A stretch of DNA of 64,000 bases from Treponema sp. (lineage in GTDB: Bacteria > Spirochaetota > Spirochaetia > Treponematales > Treponemataceae): assembly GCA_017963165.1 (NCBI GenBank), contig JAGCTZ010000120.1:1-64000 (forward strand). Reading direction: 5' to 3'. Below the pieces are notes generated by a model. It was not told the origin of the DNA. It saw only the letters and a list, made by a program, of their open reading frames with translations, and made no database searches. Position 1 is the stretch's first letter. Every line of letters begins with the position of its first letter. Below are positions 26,651 to 36,117 of the stretch, in pieces. The translations under genes and the position numbers were made by a program.

Positions 26651-29600
26651 ATGAAGAAAAACTCTGTATTTAAACTTTTTGCAGGAACTTTTTTTGTTTT
26701 ATTCTTATTACTTCTTGCAGCTTGTTCTGGCGGAATGACAGAACGTTATAAGGGTGGGAAAGTCTCTTTCTGTTTAGAAAAAGCACAAATTCAGGAACTT
26801 CTGGAAGAAAAAGGAATTGCAGCTTCTTCCACTGATTCGTCCCGTGCAATACAAATGCCCGGGCTTCCGGACGGACAAAAAATCTTCTTTACAGTTTCGC
26901 TGCTTGGAGATTACGAACAGTCACAAACAGCCGAAGTTAAAGGTGATATAGAAATAATTTTCGAAGAAGTCCCGATTGGTGCCAGCATCTACGCTCAGGC
27001 AAAATTATATATTTCTACCGACGAAGGAAAAACTTCTTATCTTACAATCTTCCAGGGTGTAAGTGATCCAATCACAGTTCAGGAAGAAATAGAAAATACA
27101 CTCGAAATCAAAAAACTTGAAAATGCAGTCGAAGGCTTTGTGCTTGTTCTTGGAGGAACAAAAGGCTACGTAGCAGGTTCAAATGTTTTTGTAAATGGAC
27201 GAAGTGTTGATTTTACAGATTTTTATATCGGAGCCAATCAGGTAACAGAAAAAGAATACAGTTCAATAATGAACAAGGGCAGCAGTTCTAACAATGCTGT
27301 CACAAGCGTAAGCTGGTTCGATGCTATTGAGTATTGTAACAGACTGAGCTTAAACGAAAATCTTACTCCTTGTTATACACTTGATGGAGAAAATGTTTCC
27401 TGCAGCTTTAAGGCAAACGGTTACAGACTTCCTACCGAAGCAGAATGGGAATATGTTGCCCGTGGTGGAAATGACGGTAATCTTTCTGGTGTTAAAGGCC
27501 TTTCTGACGGAATAAGGGAATGGTGCTGGGACTGGCATGATACAATTAAAAAGGCAACTTTTGCAACTGGTCCTTCAAGTTCTTTAACCGGTGTTCGCGT
27601 GAACAGAGGCGATAATGAAGCTGCTGCTGTAAACCGTTACTATAACAATCCTTTTTATAATGGTAAATCTCCTTTAGTAGGCTTTAGAGTTGTTCGTACA
27701 ATCGGCGTTTCTGATATGGTTCTTTCTTATGTTGTTACGTTTAAGACAAACTGCAGCACAACTATAGATAATATAATTGTAAAAGAAGGCGGAACCTTTG
27801 ATGAACCTGATACATCAGCCTTTGAAAAAACTGGTTATAAATTTTCAGGATGGTATACAGCCAAATCACAGGAAACTCCATATGATTTTGCAATACCTGT
27901 AGCTCATGACATTGCATTGGAAGCTGTATGGAACCCAATCAAATATACAATTTCTTTTGATAAAGGGCAGTCTTCTTCGGAAGAAATGGCGCCTGTAACA
28001 GCAGAATATGATTCAAAAGTTGTTCTTCCAAAAATAACTTACGAGGCTCCTGCCGGTATGAAATTTGGAGGCTGGGCTTTAACCGCCGATGCCGAAGATT
28101 GGACTTATGAAGATGGAGCAGAAGTTCTTAATCTTACAGCTAAAGACGAAGATGAAGTTGTGCTTTATGCCCTCTGGCTCGATAAAGATGTCTGCAGTAT
28201 TACTTATGTAATAGATGATTATGATACATCTTCACTTTCTCCAAAGACGTTCCTTCCATCAAAGAATATAACACTCCCATCTGCAGAAAATATTACAGGT
28301 TATACATTTGGCGGCTGGTATCTTGATCCTGACTATTCAGAAGATTCAAAGATAACTGGCTGGAATGCAGGCGAAAAGACATCAGGTATTACTGTTTATG
28401 CAAAGTGGATTCCTAATTCAGATACAGCTTACAAGGTAGAACATTATAAGCAGAATTTAAATGGAGTAGGATATACAATCGTAACTGCCGATACTGAATC
28501 AAAGACAGGAACAACAGATGCCAATACAAATGCTGTTGCAAAAACATACGAAGGATTTATAGCAAAAACAGTTGAACAGGCAGCAATCGCAGCAGACGGT
28601 TCTACTGTTGTAAAGATTTATTATGACAGATATAAAGCAACTTATACCTTTAACTCAGGCGACGGAAGCTGGGCTAACGGAGAATCAAAAAAGATTGTAT
28701 CAGGCTTCTATGGTGCTAATGTAACTCCTCCTTTTGTTTCTCCAGAAAAAGACAATTATAAATTTAATAAATGGGAGCCTTCGGTTCCAGAGTATTTCGG
28801 TACCGAAGATTTAGTATTTGTAGCTCAATATGCAAAAGCTCTTGCAGGTTATACTGTAGAACATTACAAGCAGAATTGCGAAGCTGTTGATGTTTCAGAA
28901 AAAACATATACTCTTGCAGATACCGATAAAGACAATATGGGTGCTGCCGGTGAACTTACAGAAGCCAAAGCAAACGAATACGAAGGCTTTGAAAAACCGG
29001 AAATTAAACAGGAAACAATTGCTGAAGATGGTTCTACTGTCGTAAAGATTTATTATGACAGAATCAAAGTAACATATACCTTTAACTCTGGTGAAGGAAG
29101 CTGGACCGGCGGAAAAACTGAAAAGACTGTATCAGGTCTCTATGGTGCCGAAGTAACAGCTCCTGATTCTCCGGATAAAGACAATTATCAATTTAATAAG
29201 TGGGAGCCTTCAGTTCCATCTGTATTCGGAACAGAAAATATAACATTTATTGCTGCATATACTCAGGAAATTGCAGGTTACACCGTAGAGCATTACCAGC
29301 AGAATTGTGAAGCAATTGATGTTTTACAAAAAACATATACTCTTAAAGAAACCGAAACAGACAAGAAGGGAAATATTGGTGCTTCAACAGAGGCTGTTGC
29401 AAAAACATACGAAGGCTTTGAGGTTCCAACTGTAACTCAGGAAACAATTGTTGCAAATGGTTCTACAATCGTAAAGATTTATTACGACAGAAAACAGATT
29501 CAATATACCTTTAATCCTGACGGCGGAAACTGGAATAATGATACAGAATCAAAGATTGTAAAAGGTCTCTATGGTGCTGATGTAACAGCTCCTGCTAACC

Positions 29601-30700
29601 CAGACAAAGCCGGTTATATATTTAACGAATGGGATGCAAGTATTCCGGATACATTTGGAACTTCTTCAATTGTCTTTACTGCTCAATGGGAAGTTTCTAC
29701 AGGAACTCCTTATAAAGTAGAGCATTATCAGCAAAACCGAGATGATGAGCAGTATACTCTTAAGGAAACAACAAATAAACAGGGAACAACAGGCTCATCT
29801 ACTTCCGCAGAACAAAAGACTTACGAAGGCTTTACTGCAAAAACCTTTGCACAGTCTACTATTTCTGCAGATGGTTCTACAGTTGTAAAGATTTACTACG
29901 ACAGAAATACAATTTCATATACTTTCAAAGCTAATCAAGGTGAATGGAACGCAAATGAAGAAGAAAGAGTCTTTACTGCAAAGTTTGGTACAGACTTTAA
30001 TGCAACAGCAGTAGGGGAACCAACAAGAGGCGGTTACGACTTTGACGGATGGAATGATACAATTCCAGAAACCTTCGGAGCAGAGAATAAACAATTTACT
30101 GCATCGTGGGCATTAAAAGATTATACAATTACGTATTATTCAGAAGGTCAGAATATTACCGGAACCGAAGCCTGCGCAAGCTTCCCTAAGACATTTACAG
30201 TCGAAAGCTCTGCAATTTCTATGTCTTCATATACATTGACAAAAGATGGTGCAGTATTCCTTGGCTGGTTTAACAATGCTGATTTCACTGATTCGGCCGT
30301 AACCACTATTTCTAAAGGCACTACAGGTAACAGAACGTTCTATGCAAAATGGAGTTATCCAAAGGGCATAAGCGTTACAATTCAGTCTGGAAGCTGGAGC
30401 TCTGATTCAACTGCTGCAGAATTTAAACTTACCTCCGGTGGTTCAGCTGTTACTGAAGGTCAGACTTTGACAAGCAGCGGTAATTCAATTTCTTTGACTG
30501 CAACAAATCTTTCGGGCTACACCTATACCTGGAAGGTAGACGGAAGCACAACAGATTCATCAGACACTGCATACAGTTCAACTAATACTCTTACAATTTC
30601 AACAACAAGCTGGAAGAAGGGTGTCTACGATATTGTAGTAACAGCAACAAACGGAGCTGATTATAAATCATGCTTTGTTCAGATTAAGGTAGGCTACTAA
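26651..30700 (+). CDS. Giant lipoprotein: FGE-like domain plus InlB/MucBP-type repeats
   Basis: 1349 aa. Lipobox LLLAACSGG. About residues 160-352 form a compact formylglycine-generating-enzyme-like (SUMF1, C-type-lectin-type) domain with NQVTEKEYSSIM, VTSVSWFDAIEYCNRLS, GYRLPTEAEWEYVARGG and VGFRVVR. InlB B-type repeats (GYKFSGWYTAKS, GYTFGGWYLDPD) follow. Then come four MucBP-like modules starting near residues 593, 732, 874 and 1018 (YKVEHYKQN, YTVEHYKQN, YTVEHYQQN, YKVEHYQQN), about 140 residues apart. An Ig-like domain closes the protein (TYTWKVDG, KKGVYDIVVTATNG). Probably a surface adhesin or sensor. I see no catalytic Cys pair of FGE. The 3' end is not a variable region. First gene of the operon with 30720 and 33954. 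Confidence 0.85.
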   Translation: MKKNSVFKLFAGTFFVLFLLLLAACSGGMTERYKGGKVSFCLEKAQIQELLEEKGIAASSTDSSRAIQMPGLPDGQKIFFTVSLLGDYEQSQTAEVKGDIEIIFEEVPIGASIYAQAKLYISTDEGKTSYLTIFQGVSDPITVQEEIENTLEIKKLENAVEGFVLVLGGTKGYVAGSNVFVNGRSVDFTDFYIGANQVTEKEYSSIMNKGSSSNNAVTSVSWFDAIEYCNRLSLNENLTPCYTLDGENVSCSFKANGYRLPTEAEWEYVARGGNDGNLSGVKGLSDGIREWCWDWHDTIKKATFATGPSSSLTGVRVNRGDNEAAAVNRYYNNPFYNGKSPLVGFRVVRTIGVSDMVLSYVVTFKTNCSTTIDNIIVKEGGTFDEPDTSAFEKTGYKFSGWYTAKSQETPYDFAIPVAHDIALEAVWNPIKYTISFDKGQSSSEEMAPVTAEYDSKVVLPKITYEAPAGMKFGGWALTADAEDWTYEDGAEVLNLTAKDEDEVVLYALWLDKDVCSITYVIDDYDTSSLSPKTFLPSKNITLPSAENITGYTFGGWYLDPDYSEDSKITGWNAGEKTSGITVYAKWIPNSDTAYKVEHYKQNLNGVGYTIVTADTESKTGTTDANTNAVAKTYEGFIAKTVEQAAIAADGSTVVKIYYDRYKATYTFNSGDGSWANGESKKIVSGFYGANVTPPFVSPEKDNYKFNKWEPSVPEYFGTEDLVFVAQYAKALAGYTVEHYKQNCEAVDVSEKTYTLADTDKDNMGAAGELTEAKANEYEGFEKPEIKQETIAEDGSTVVKIYYDRIKVTYTFNSGEGSWTGGKTEKTVSGLYGAEVTAPDSPDKDNYQFNKWEPSVPSVFGTENITFIAAYTQEIAGYTVEHYQQNCEAIDVLQKTYTLKETETDKKGNIGASTEAVAKTYEGFEVPTVTQETIVANGSTIVKIYYDRKQIQYTFNPDGGNWNNDTESKIVKGLYGADVTAPANPDKAGYIFNEWDASIPDTFGTSSIVFTAQWEVSTGTPYKVEHYQQNRDDEQYTLKETTNKQGTTGSSTSAEQKTYEGFTAKTFAQSTISADGSTVVKIYYDRNTISYTFKANQGEWNANEEERVFTAKFGTDFNATAVGEPTRGGYDFDGWNDTIPETFGAENKQFTASWALKDYTITYYSEGQNITGTEACASFPKTFTVESSAISMSSYTLTKDGAVFLGWFNNADFTDSAVTTISKGTTGNRTFYAKWSYPKGISVTIQSGSWSSDSTAAEFKLTSGGSAVTEGQTLTSSGNSISLTATNLSGYTYTWKVDGSTTDSSDTAYSSTNTLTISTTSWKKGVYDIVVTATNGADYKSCFVQIKVGY
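28430..29910 (+). repeat. Four MucBP-like protein repeats, about 140 codons each
   Basis: Each module opens with a VEHY(K/Q)QN strand, continues through a KTYEGF segment and DGST(V/I)VKIYYDR, and ends with a FNxWxxSxPxxFGT-like strand. Starts are near 28430, 28850, 29276 and 29704. Similar at nucleotide level, so prone to recombination. Confidence 0.8.
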
Positions 30701-30719
30701 GGGTTAGGGAGGAAGAGTT

Positions 30720-33700
30720 ATGAGGAGAAACGTAATGAAAGGACATACATTTTTTAGAGTAATTTCAAAAGCCGCTGTTCTGCTTGCCTTGTTTACACTT
30801 GTTTCCTGTCAGAACGGTCTTGAAGATAAATATAAGGGTTCATCTGTAAAACAAAAAGCAAGAATTGTTGTTGCGGCTTCTGCAAAAACAAACATGCGTC
30901 AGGCTGTAGATCCAGATTTGAGCCTTTCAAAGTTTTCGGATTTTAAATTATATGCAACAACTCAAGCATTGCCGGACGACCTTACAATACTTACACCAAT
31001 TGCAACAGGCGATACAGTAGAGGAATTAAACGACCCTGCTATTGAACTTGATGCAGGAGTCTGGAACTTCCATCTTATAGCTTCTCTTAATGGAGTAACT
31101 TTTTCGGGTTCAGTTTCCAATTTCGAAGCTTCTTCTACTGTAACAAATACAATAAGCTTTACGCTTACTCCAGAAATAACCGGCGGTGGTCTTGAAGTAA
31201 AAATTACTTTCCCGTCACAGGCAGATAAAGTTCACGTAACACTTGAACCTGTTGCAGGAGGAACTGCCGTTATTGATGAAGATGCAACTACCTTTGAAAC
31301 TTCGGGCAGTAACAAATCATTGACAATTTCCCGCGATATTTCTGATAATACCGAACGAATTGCACCAGGAACATACCTTCTTTCTTATGCCTTCTATGAA
31401 AATGATATTACAGAAGCGTTGAACACCTGCGAATTTATAGTAAATATTGCATCCGGTATTACAACTACAAAAACAGATTTTGCAATTGCAGATTTAAACG
31501 AAACACATACTATTACATATCAATATAAGTATTTTACAGTTGGAAAAGAAACTGGAGAGACGATTGATGTAAGTTCTCTCTTAACAGAAGATGACGGACC
31601 TATTGTTCTGCCTGTAAAATATTTCCGCAAGAGTAATATTTCGAATACAAATCTTCCTGTATTGAAAAACTATACTGTAGATGGAAAAACTTATAGCTTT
31701 GCCGGCTGGTATGATGGTCCGGATATAAATTATTTCAACCACCGTTGTTCAAAGTGTCCGGATACAGGTTCAGATATTACACTTGTTGCATGCTTTACAG
31801 ATACAATTTATGTAAGCGAATCAACTAACCATATCAGTGGTGATTTTACCACAGGTTTTTCTTCAGCTTATCCTTGTTTTGCATTAAGCGATGCAGTTGA
31901 TTCTATTCAACGATTCAATGAGTTTAAAACTATTGATAATGCAGACAGCAATGTTGATTGGAAAATTATTATTGATGGACAAACTTCTGGAGCAGAACTT
32001 AAAAATATTTCAGGAAAATCTCTTACTTTACAGGGAAAAACTGGCAGTGATACAGATATCCTTGATGGTAATTGTGCAGATCTTGCAGATGACCCAGATA
32101 CTTTAGATGTAGGTGCGGTACTGACTGTACAAACAGGTTTCCCTGTATACATTTCAAAGCTTAAAATAACTCATGGTGGACGAGCTATAGGTGTTTATCC
32201 TGGCAAAATTAATTCTTCTACGCCAAATACTCCAACAGAATTGACTTTACAATCAGATACAAAAATCGAAAATAATATTGGTGGCGGCGAAGCTGGTGCA
32301 ATTTATCTTTTTGGTGATTCTTCTACTGTAAATGTAATCTTAAACATTGAAACTGGAGTTGTTATAAGTAATAATATCTCAAGAGCTGCAGGTTCTGCTG
32401 CGGGATTGGGTGGAGCAATTGGCGCCGATGGCTATAGCGTAATCAATATGTCTGGTGGTGAAATCACCAACAATACTGCATACAATTGGGGTGGAGCAAT
32501 ATGTTTGTTTGGTAGCCATACAACTTTGAATCTTTCAGGCGGAACAATCAGCGGTAATGATGTAAGTTATCTTGGAACAACTCCTAACTCTGATGGACAA
32601 AAGGGTGGAGCAATCTACAAGGCTGCAAATGCAACACTCAATATCCAATCCGAGGTTTATATTCCTTATGCAGATAATAAAAATGATATTTACCTTGCTG
32701 GTGGTGCAATTAATTTATCTGGCGAAATATTTAATTATGATAATCAATTGCAGGAATTTGCAATTACAATTGCAGACCCGACAGAAACTTCCAGAATTGT
32801 TCTTACCCAATCAGATGAAGGCGGAAAATATGTTATGGGCTTCCACCAGATGTTTATTCCAACAGTTGCCGGTTATGAAATTGGTTCTGATGGTAAATGG
32901 GCAGCAAGCACAAATACACCATATACCGTAAAACATTATAAGCAGCCGGACAACGGAAGTACAACTTTAGCAAATTATGAACTTGCTGATACAGAAAATA
33001 AAACCGGAACAACAGGCGCGACAACAAGTGCTTCTGCAAAAACATATACAGGCTTTACATCTCAAACCTTTAGTCAGTCTACAATTGCAGGTGACGGTTT
33101 AACAGTAGTAAATATATATTATAATAGAAAAACTATAACTTATACCTTTAATAAAGGAAGTGGCGAATGGACCAGTGGTTCAGAAACAGGATCAAAGTCA
33201 GGCCTTTATGGAACAACATTTACACCTCCAGCCACAACAAGAACAGGTTATAACTTTGGCACATGGAAGACAGACAGTGATGAAGAGCTTGCTTCGCCAT
33301 ATACTTTTGGTGCCCAAAATAAAACTTATAATGCTTACTGGACTCCAATAAATTATACAATTACGTATGAGCTTGATGGAGGAACAAATCACACCGATAA
33401 CCCTTCAACTTATACTATACTAAGCGAAATTACTTTTAAGACTCCAACAAAAGCAAATGCTGTATTTGGCGGCTGGTACACCGATTCAAGCTTTACGACA
33501 GCAATAACCGAAATTCCACTGGGAACTTATGAAGCCCCTGGTGCAGATCCTCTTACACTTTATGCTAAATGGCAATACAATCAGGATTTTGAAGCTACAA
33601 TTGATCCGGGTGCCGGTTCTACATTAAGCATGACTGTTACTGTTGCAGGAACAGAAGTTGCCGATGGAGAAACAATATCTGTTGCATACAGTGCAGCTTC

Positions 33701-33935
33701 GGGTAGCACTATAGTGTTTACACCAACCTTTACACAAGCTGGTTATACATGCGTGTGGAAGATTGACGAAGAAACAACAATGACAGGCATGTCTGTAACA
33801 GACAATGTTCTTACTGTTAATACAACAGGCTGGTTGCCAGGTCTTTATGATGTTCAACTTACAGCAAGCAAAGGCTCTGGAACTTCAGCAGTTTACGAAG
33901 CATATTATACACAGATTGTAATCAGCGCGTTATAA
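30720..33935 (+). CDS. Large lipoprotein: Ig-like domains, beta-helix, MucBP/InlB repeats
   Basis: 1071 aa. Lipobox LVSC, then NGLEDKYKG as in neighbouring paralogues. Two N-terminal Ig-like domains (SLSKFSDFKLYA, GVWNFHLIASLNG, GGGLEVKITFPS) are shared with 33954, 38032, 40357 and 42409. Residues about 510-640 have right-handed beta-helix repeats (GGAIYLFG, NMSGGEITNNTAYNWGGAI, LNLSGGTISGN), as in polymorphic surface proteins. Then come one MucBP-like module (YTVKHYKQP), one InlB repeat (FGGWYTDSSF) and a closing Ig-like domain. Shine-Dalgarno GGGAGG lies 7 nt before ATG 30720. Nucleotides 33339-33584 are nearly identical to 39052-39297 in another paralogue. Surface-exposed adhesin-type protein by inference. 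Confidence 0.83.
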   Translation: MRRNVMKGHTFFRVISKAAVLLALFTLVSCQNGLEDKYKGSSVKQKARIVVAASAKTNMRQAVDPDLSLSKFSDFKLYATTQALPDDLTILTPIATGDTVEELNDPAIELDAGVWNFHLIASLNGVTFSGSVSNFEASSTVTNTISFTLTPEITGGGLEVKITFPSQADKVHVTLEPVAGGTAVIDEDATTFETSGSNKSLTISRDISDNTERIAPGTYLLSYAFYENDITEALNTCEFIVNIASGITTTKTDFAIADLNETHTITYQYKYFTVGKETGETIDVSSLLTEDDGPIVLPVKYFRKSNISNTNLPVLKNYTVDGKTYSFAGWYDGPDINYFNHRCSKCPDTGSDITLVACFTDTIYVSESTNHISGDFTTGFSSAYPCFALSDAVDSIQRFNEFKTIDNADSNVDWKIIIDGQTSGAELKNISGKSLTLQGKTGSDTDILDGNCADLADDPDTLDVGAVLTVQTGFPVYISKLKITHGGRAIGVYPGKINSSTPNTPTELTLQSDTKIENNIGGGEAGAIYLFGDSSTVNVILNIETGVVISNNISRAAGSAAGLGGAIGADGYSVINMSGGEITNNTAYNWGGAICLFGSHTTLNLSGGTISGNDVSYLGTTPNSDGQKGGAIYKAANATLNIQSEVYIPYADNKNDIYLAGGAINLSGEIFNYDNQLQEFAITIADPTETSRIVLTQSDEGGKYVMGFHQMFIPTVAGYEIGSDGKWAASTNTPYTVKHYKQPDNGSTTLANYELADTENKTGTTGATTSASAKTYTGFTSQTFSQSTIAGDGLTVVNIYYNRKTITYTFNKGSGEWTSGSETGSKSGLYGTTFTPPATTRTGYNFGTWKTDSDEELASPYTFGAQNKTYNAYWTPINYTITYELDGGTNHTDNPSTYTILSEITFKTPTKANAVFGGWYTDSSFTTAITEIPLGTYEAPGADPLTLYAKWQYNQDFEATIDPGAGSTLSMTVTVAGTEVADGETISVAYSAASGSTIVFTPTFTQAGYTCVWKIDEETTMTGMSVTDNVLTVNTTGWLPGLYDVQLTASKGSGTSAVYEAYYTQIVISAL
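33339..33584 (+). repeat. 246-nt InlB segment shared with 39052-39297
   Basis: By my hand count the two 246-nt segments differ at 16 positions with no indel, while sequences on either side diverge. This suggests gene conversion or recent segmental copying. Confidence 0.8.
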
Positions 33936-33953
33936 AAAATAGGGAGGTTTATG

Positions 33954-36005
33954 ATGAAGAAGAATATAATTTTACGAACACTTTTTTTCTCTTTGGCAAT
34001 TTTTCTTGTTTCTTGTACAAACGGGCTTACAGATAAAAAATCAAAAAATAAAGGTGACCAGCAATCATATATTGTCATAAGCTTGATAACCGATATGTCA
34101 AGAATGGCTCAGGGAAATGTTTTTCCAAATTCCAGGGTTAATGATCTGACAAATATTGTTCTTACCGGAAAGCTTGGTGATACTGGCGCAGAACAGACGC
34201 TTGCAACCGAATCAAAAATTGAAGATTTGACAAACAGCCCTATACCTTTATCTCCAGGTTCATGGACATTTACGCTTACTGCAAAATTAAGTGGAATTGA
34301 TTTTGAAGCAACACTTACAAAAGTTCAGGTTGAAGAAGGTACTAATACTCCCGTTAGTTTTGCTTTGGAACCTGTTTCAAGTGTAACAAAGGGCGGTCTT
34401 GATATCACTGTAAAATTCCCTGATGCTGCAAACAGGGTTTATCTGGCTTTCCAGAATCTTTCAAGTGGAAGTCCTAATTATTTTGAATATACAGCAGATG
34501 GAGCATTATATAAAATTCTCACAGATGAAAACAATAAAAAATATATAAATTATGCAAAAGCTTTAAGTACTGACGGTTCGTCAATAGGACTGGAACCAGG
34601 TACATATAAACTTTGGTATACTTTTTATGCAGACCCGGTTCCAGATATTTTAAATACTTTTATTGTATATGCTACAGTTTCAAAAGGCTTTACTACTTCG
34701 GAAACTATAGAACTTACAAGCTTAAACGAAATTTATAATATTACTTATAAAACTTATAAAACCGAATCTGACAAACCGGCAGGTATAACTTCTCAAGATG
34801 ATATAGACAGCCTTGTTGCAGGTGGTCAGACCTGGACAGATAAATACACAAGAAAATCGACGACAGTTACTCTTCCAACATTAACTTTAGCAGGCTACCA
34901 CTTTGACGGCTGGTATGATGAAGACGATAATAAGATTGTAAGCTGGAGCCAGAGAATCGGCGACCTGACCCTGTACGCCAAGTGGAGTAGTGGAAGTGTA
35001 GGTGTAGACGTAACAAATCCAACAGAAAAAGTTACTTTGACAAAATCTGCACCAGATTCAAATGGAATAATTACCTTTACTGCAGCAACTACGACAAGTG
35101 CAACAACTTATGCCTGGTATGTCGATGGCGTAAAGGATGATACCGCTACAGGAAGTACCTTTGAGTTTGATAAGACAGGAAAAGCGTTTGGAAATTATGT
35201 TATAACTGTTGAATGTGGTGGATATAGTGCGGCAGAGATTGTTAAGTTAGATCCTATAGGTTCAAAGTTAACTCCAAATGCCCTCTATGATATTGTTTTC
35301 AAAGACGGTTCCGCCGAAGCATATCAGGAAGGTATGACATTAACTGATGAACAGAAAGCTTCTGCTGTTGCGATAATTTTCAATATTGGAGCAGATTGTT
35401 CTAATGATAAAACAACACCAAGAATTCTTGGTGTAGGATTAAAGAATTCTAACGGGGATTCTACTAAAACTTATGCTTGGGCTAAACAGAATTCTACTGG
35501 TTATACAACAAAATTTGAGAATATTCAAATTAACCAATATACTAGTGTACCTACAAATGGAACTGTTTATTATCAATATGAGATTGAAGGGGAACTTAAT
35601 TACTTAACAGGTGATTTTGACGGAAGTGATAACTGGAGTGAAATTTGTACACAGGATTCAACAGGAACTGCAAATGCAGAATCTATAGCAGAAAACTATC
35701 CTGCCTTTTATTATGTAAACAATTATGCGGCAAATGCAGGTTTGACAGGTACATATGCAACAGGCTGGTATATGCCAAGTGTTGTAGAGTTACATTGTAT
35801 ATACAAAAATATAACCTCGTTAAATACAATTCTAAGATTGTTTGGTGATGAAGCTGATATTTTAATCAACAATGACAGTTACTGGTCTTCGTCCCAGAAC
35901 GATGTCAACGAATACTGCGCGTTGTACGTCCACTTTAGCGACGGAAGCGTCTTCCCCTTCGTCGAGAACAACGCTAGGCGTGTCTGCGCTGTCCGGGCTT
36001 TTTAA
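33954..36005 (+). CDS. Lipoprotein with InlB repeat and C-terminal FGE/DUF1566-like domain ending in a DGR-like variable region
   Basis: 683 aa. Lipobox FLVSCTNGL. Two N-terminal Ig-like domains, an InlB repeat (about 292-344: YTRKSTTVTLPTL, GYHFDGWYDEDD), an Ig-like domain (TYAWYVDG), and a C-terminal domain (about 439-683) of DUF1566/FGE type: AVAIIFNIG, NYLTGDFDGSDNWSEIC, GWYMPSVVELHCIY, YWSSSQ and a final RRVCAVRAF. The last 114 nt before the stop (35889-36002) are about 56% GC and look like a diversified region. ATG 33954 is preferred to ATG 33951 because AGGGAGG lies 6 nt upstream. Last gene of the first lipoprotein operon. Paralogue of 40357. Confidence 0.85.
   Translation: MKKNIILRTLFFSLAIFLVSCTNGLTDKKSKNKGDQQSYIVISLITDMSRMAQGNVFPNSRVNDLTNIVLTGKLGDTGAEQTLATESKIEDLTNSPIPLSPGSWTFTLTAKLSGIDFEATLTKVQVEEGTNTPVSFALEPVSSVTKGGLDITVKFPDAANRVYLAFQNLSSGSPNYFEYTADGALYKILTDENNKKYINYAKALSTDGSSIGLEPGTYKLWYTFYADPVPDILNTFIVYATVSKGFTTSETIELTSLNEIYNITYKTYKTESDKPAGITSQDDIDSLVAGGQTWTDKYTRKSTTVTLPTLTLAGYHFDGWYDEDDNKIVSWSQRIGDLTLYAKWSSGSVGVDVTNPTEKVTLTKSAPDSNGIITFTAATTTSATTYAWYVDGVKDDTATGSTFEFDKTGKAFGNYVITVECGGYSAAEIVKLDPIGSKLTPNALYDIVFKDGSAEAYQEGMTLTDEQKASAVAIIFNIGADCSNDKTTPRILGVGLKNSNGDSTKTYAWAKQNSTGYTTKFENIQINQYTSVPTNGTVYYQYEIEGELNYLTGDFDGSDNWSEICTQDSTGTANAESIAENYPAFYYVNNYAANAGLTGTYATGWYMPSVVELHCIYKNITSLNTILRLFGDEADILINNDSYWSSSQNDVNEYCALYVHFSDGSVFPFVENNARRVCAVRAF
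35889..36002 (+). other. Candidate DGR variable region VR1
   Basis: 38 codons from SSQ to RAF, at the very 3' end of the gene. I count 64 G+C in 114 nt (56%), in an AT-rich gene. Most codons end in C, as expected when AAC codons of a template are randomised at A. It has the same length as VR2 (46942-47055), with identical ends (TCGTCCCAG, and GTCTGCG then TGTCCGGGCTTTT). Similarity continues about 24 nt past the stop, with a 1-nt T-run indel that changes the stop codon used. Confidence 0.55.
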
Positions 36006-36058
36006 CAATTCAGCTATTTAACTATTTGTACAATTATTCCAAGAAGCGCAGTAAGGTA

Positions 36059-36113
36059 TGCGGTGGTAAAGCCAAAACTGCGGTGGTTGAGTCTGTCGAA
36101 ACCACCACATGCA
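36059..36113 (+). repeat. Dispersed palindrome, copy 7, with alternative stem
   Basis: One half-unit (TGCGGTGGT plus AAAGCCAAAAC), then a full unit: arm GGTGGTT, loop GAGTCTGTCG, arm AAACCACC. Both arms differ from the GGTCCCT/AGGGACC copies in a compensating way. It lies 3' of VR1 and of the Rpn gene, between two convergent genes. Confidence 0.8.
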
Positions 36114-36117
36114 AGAA

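Noticed and set aside
26651..30700. Third DGR target because of its FGE-like domain
   Set aside because: The FGE-like domain is internal and its end is not GC-rich or similar to VR1/VR2; the 3' end is an Ig-like domain.
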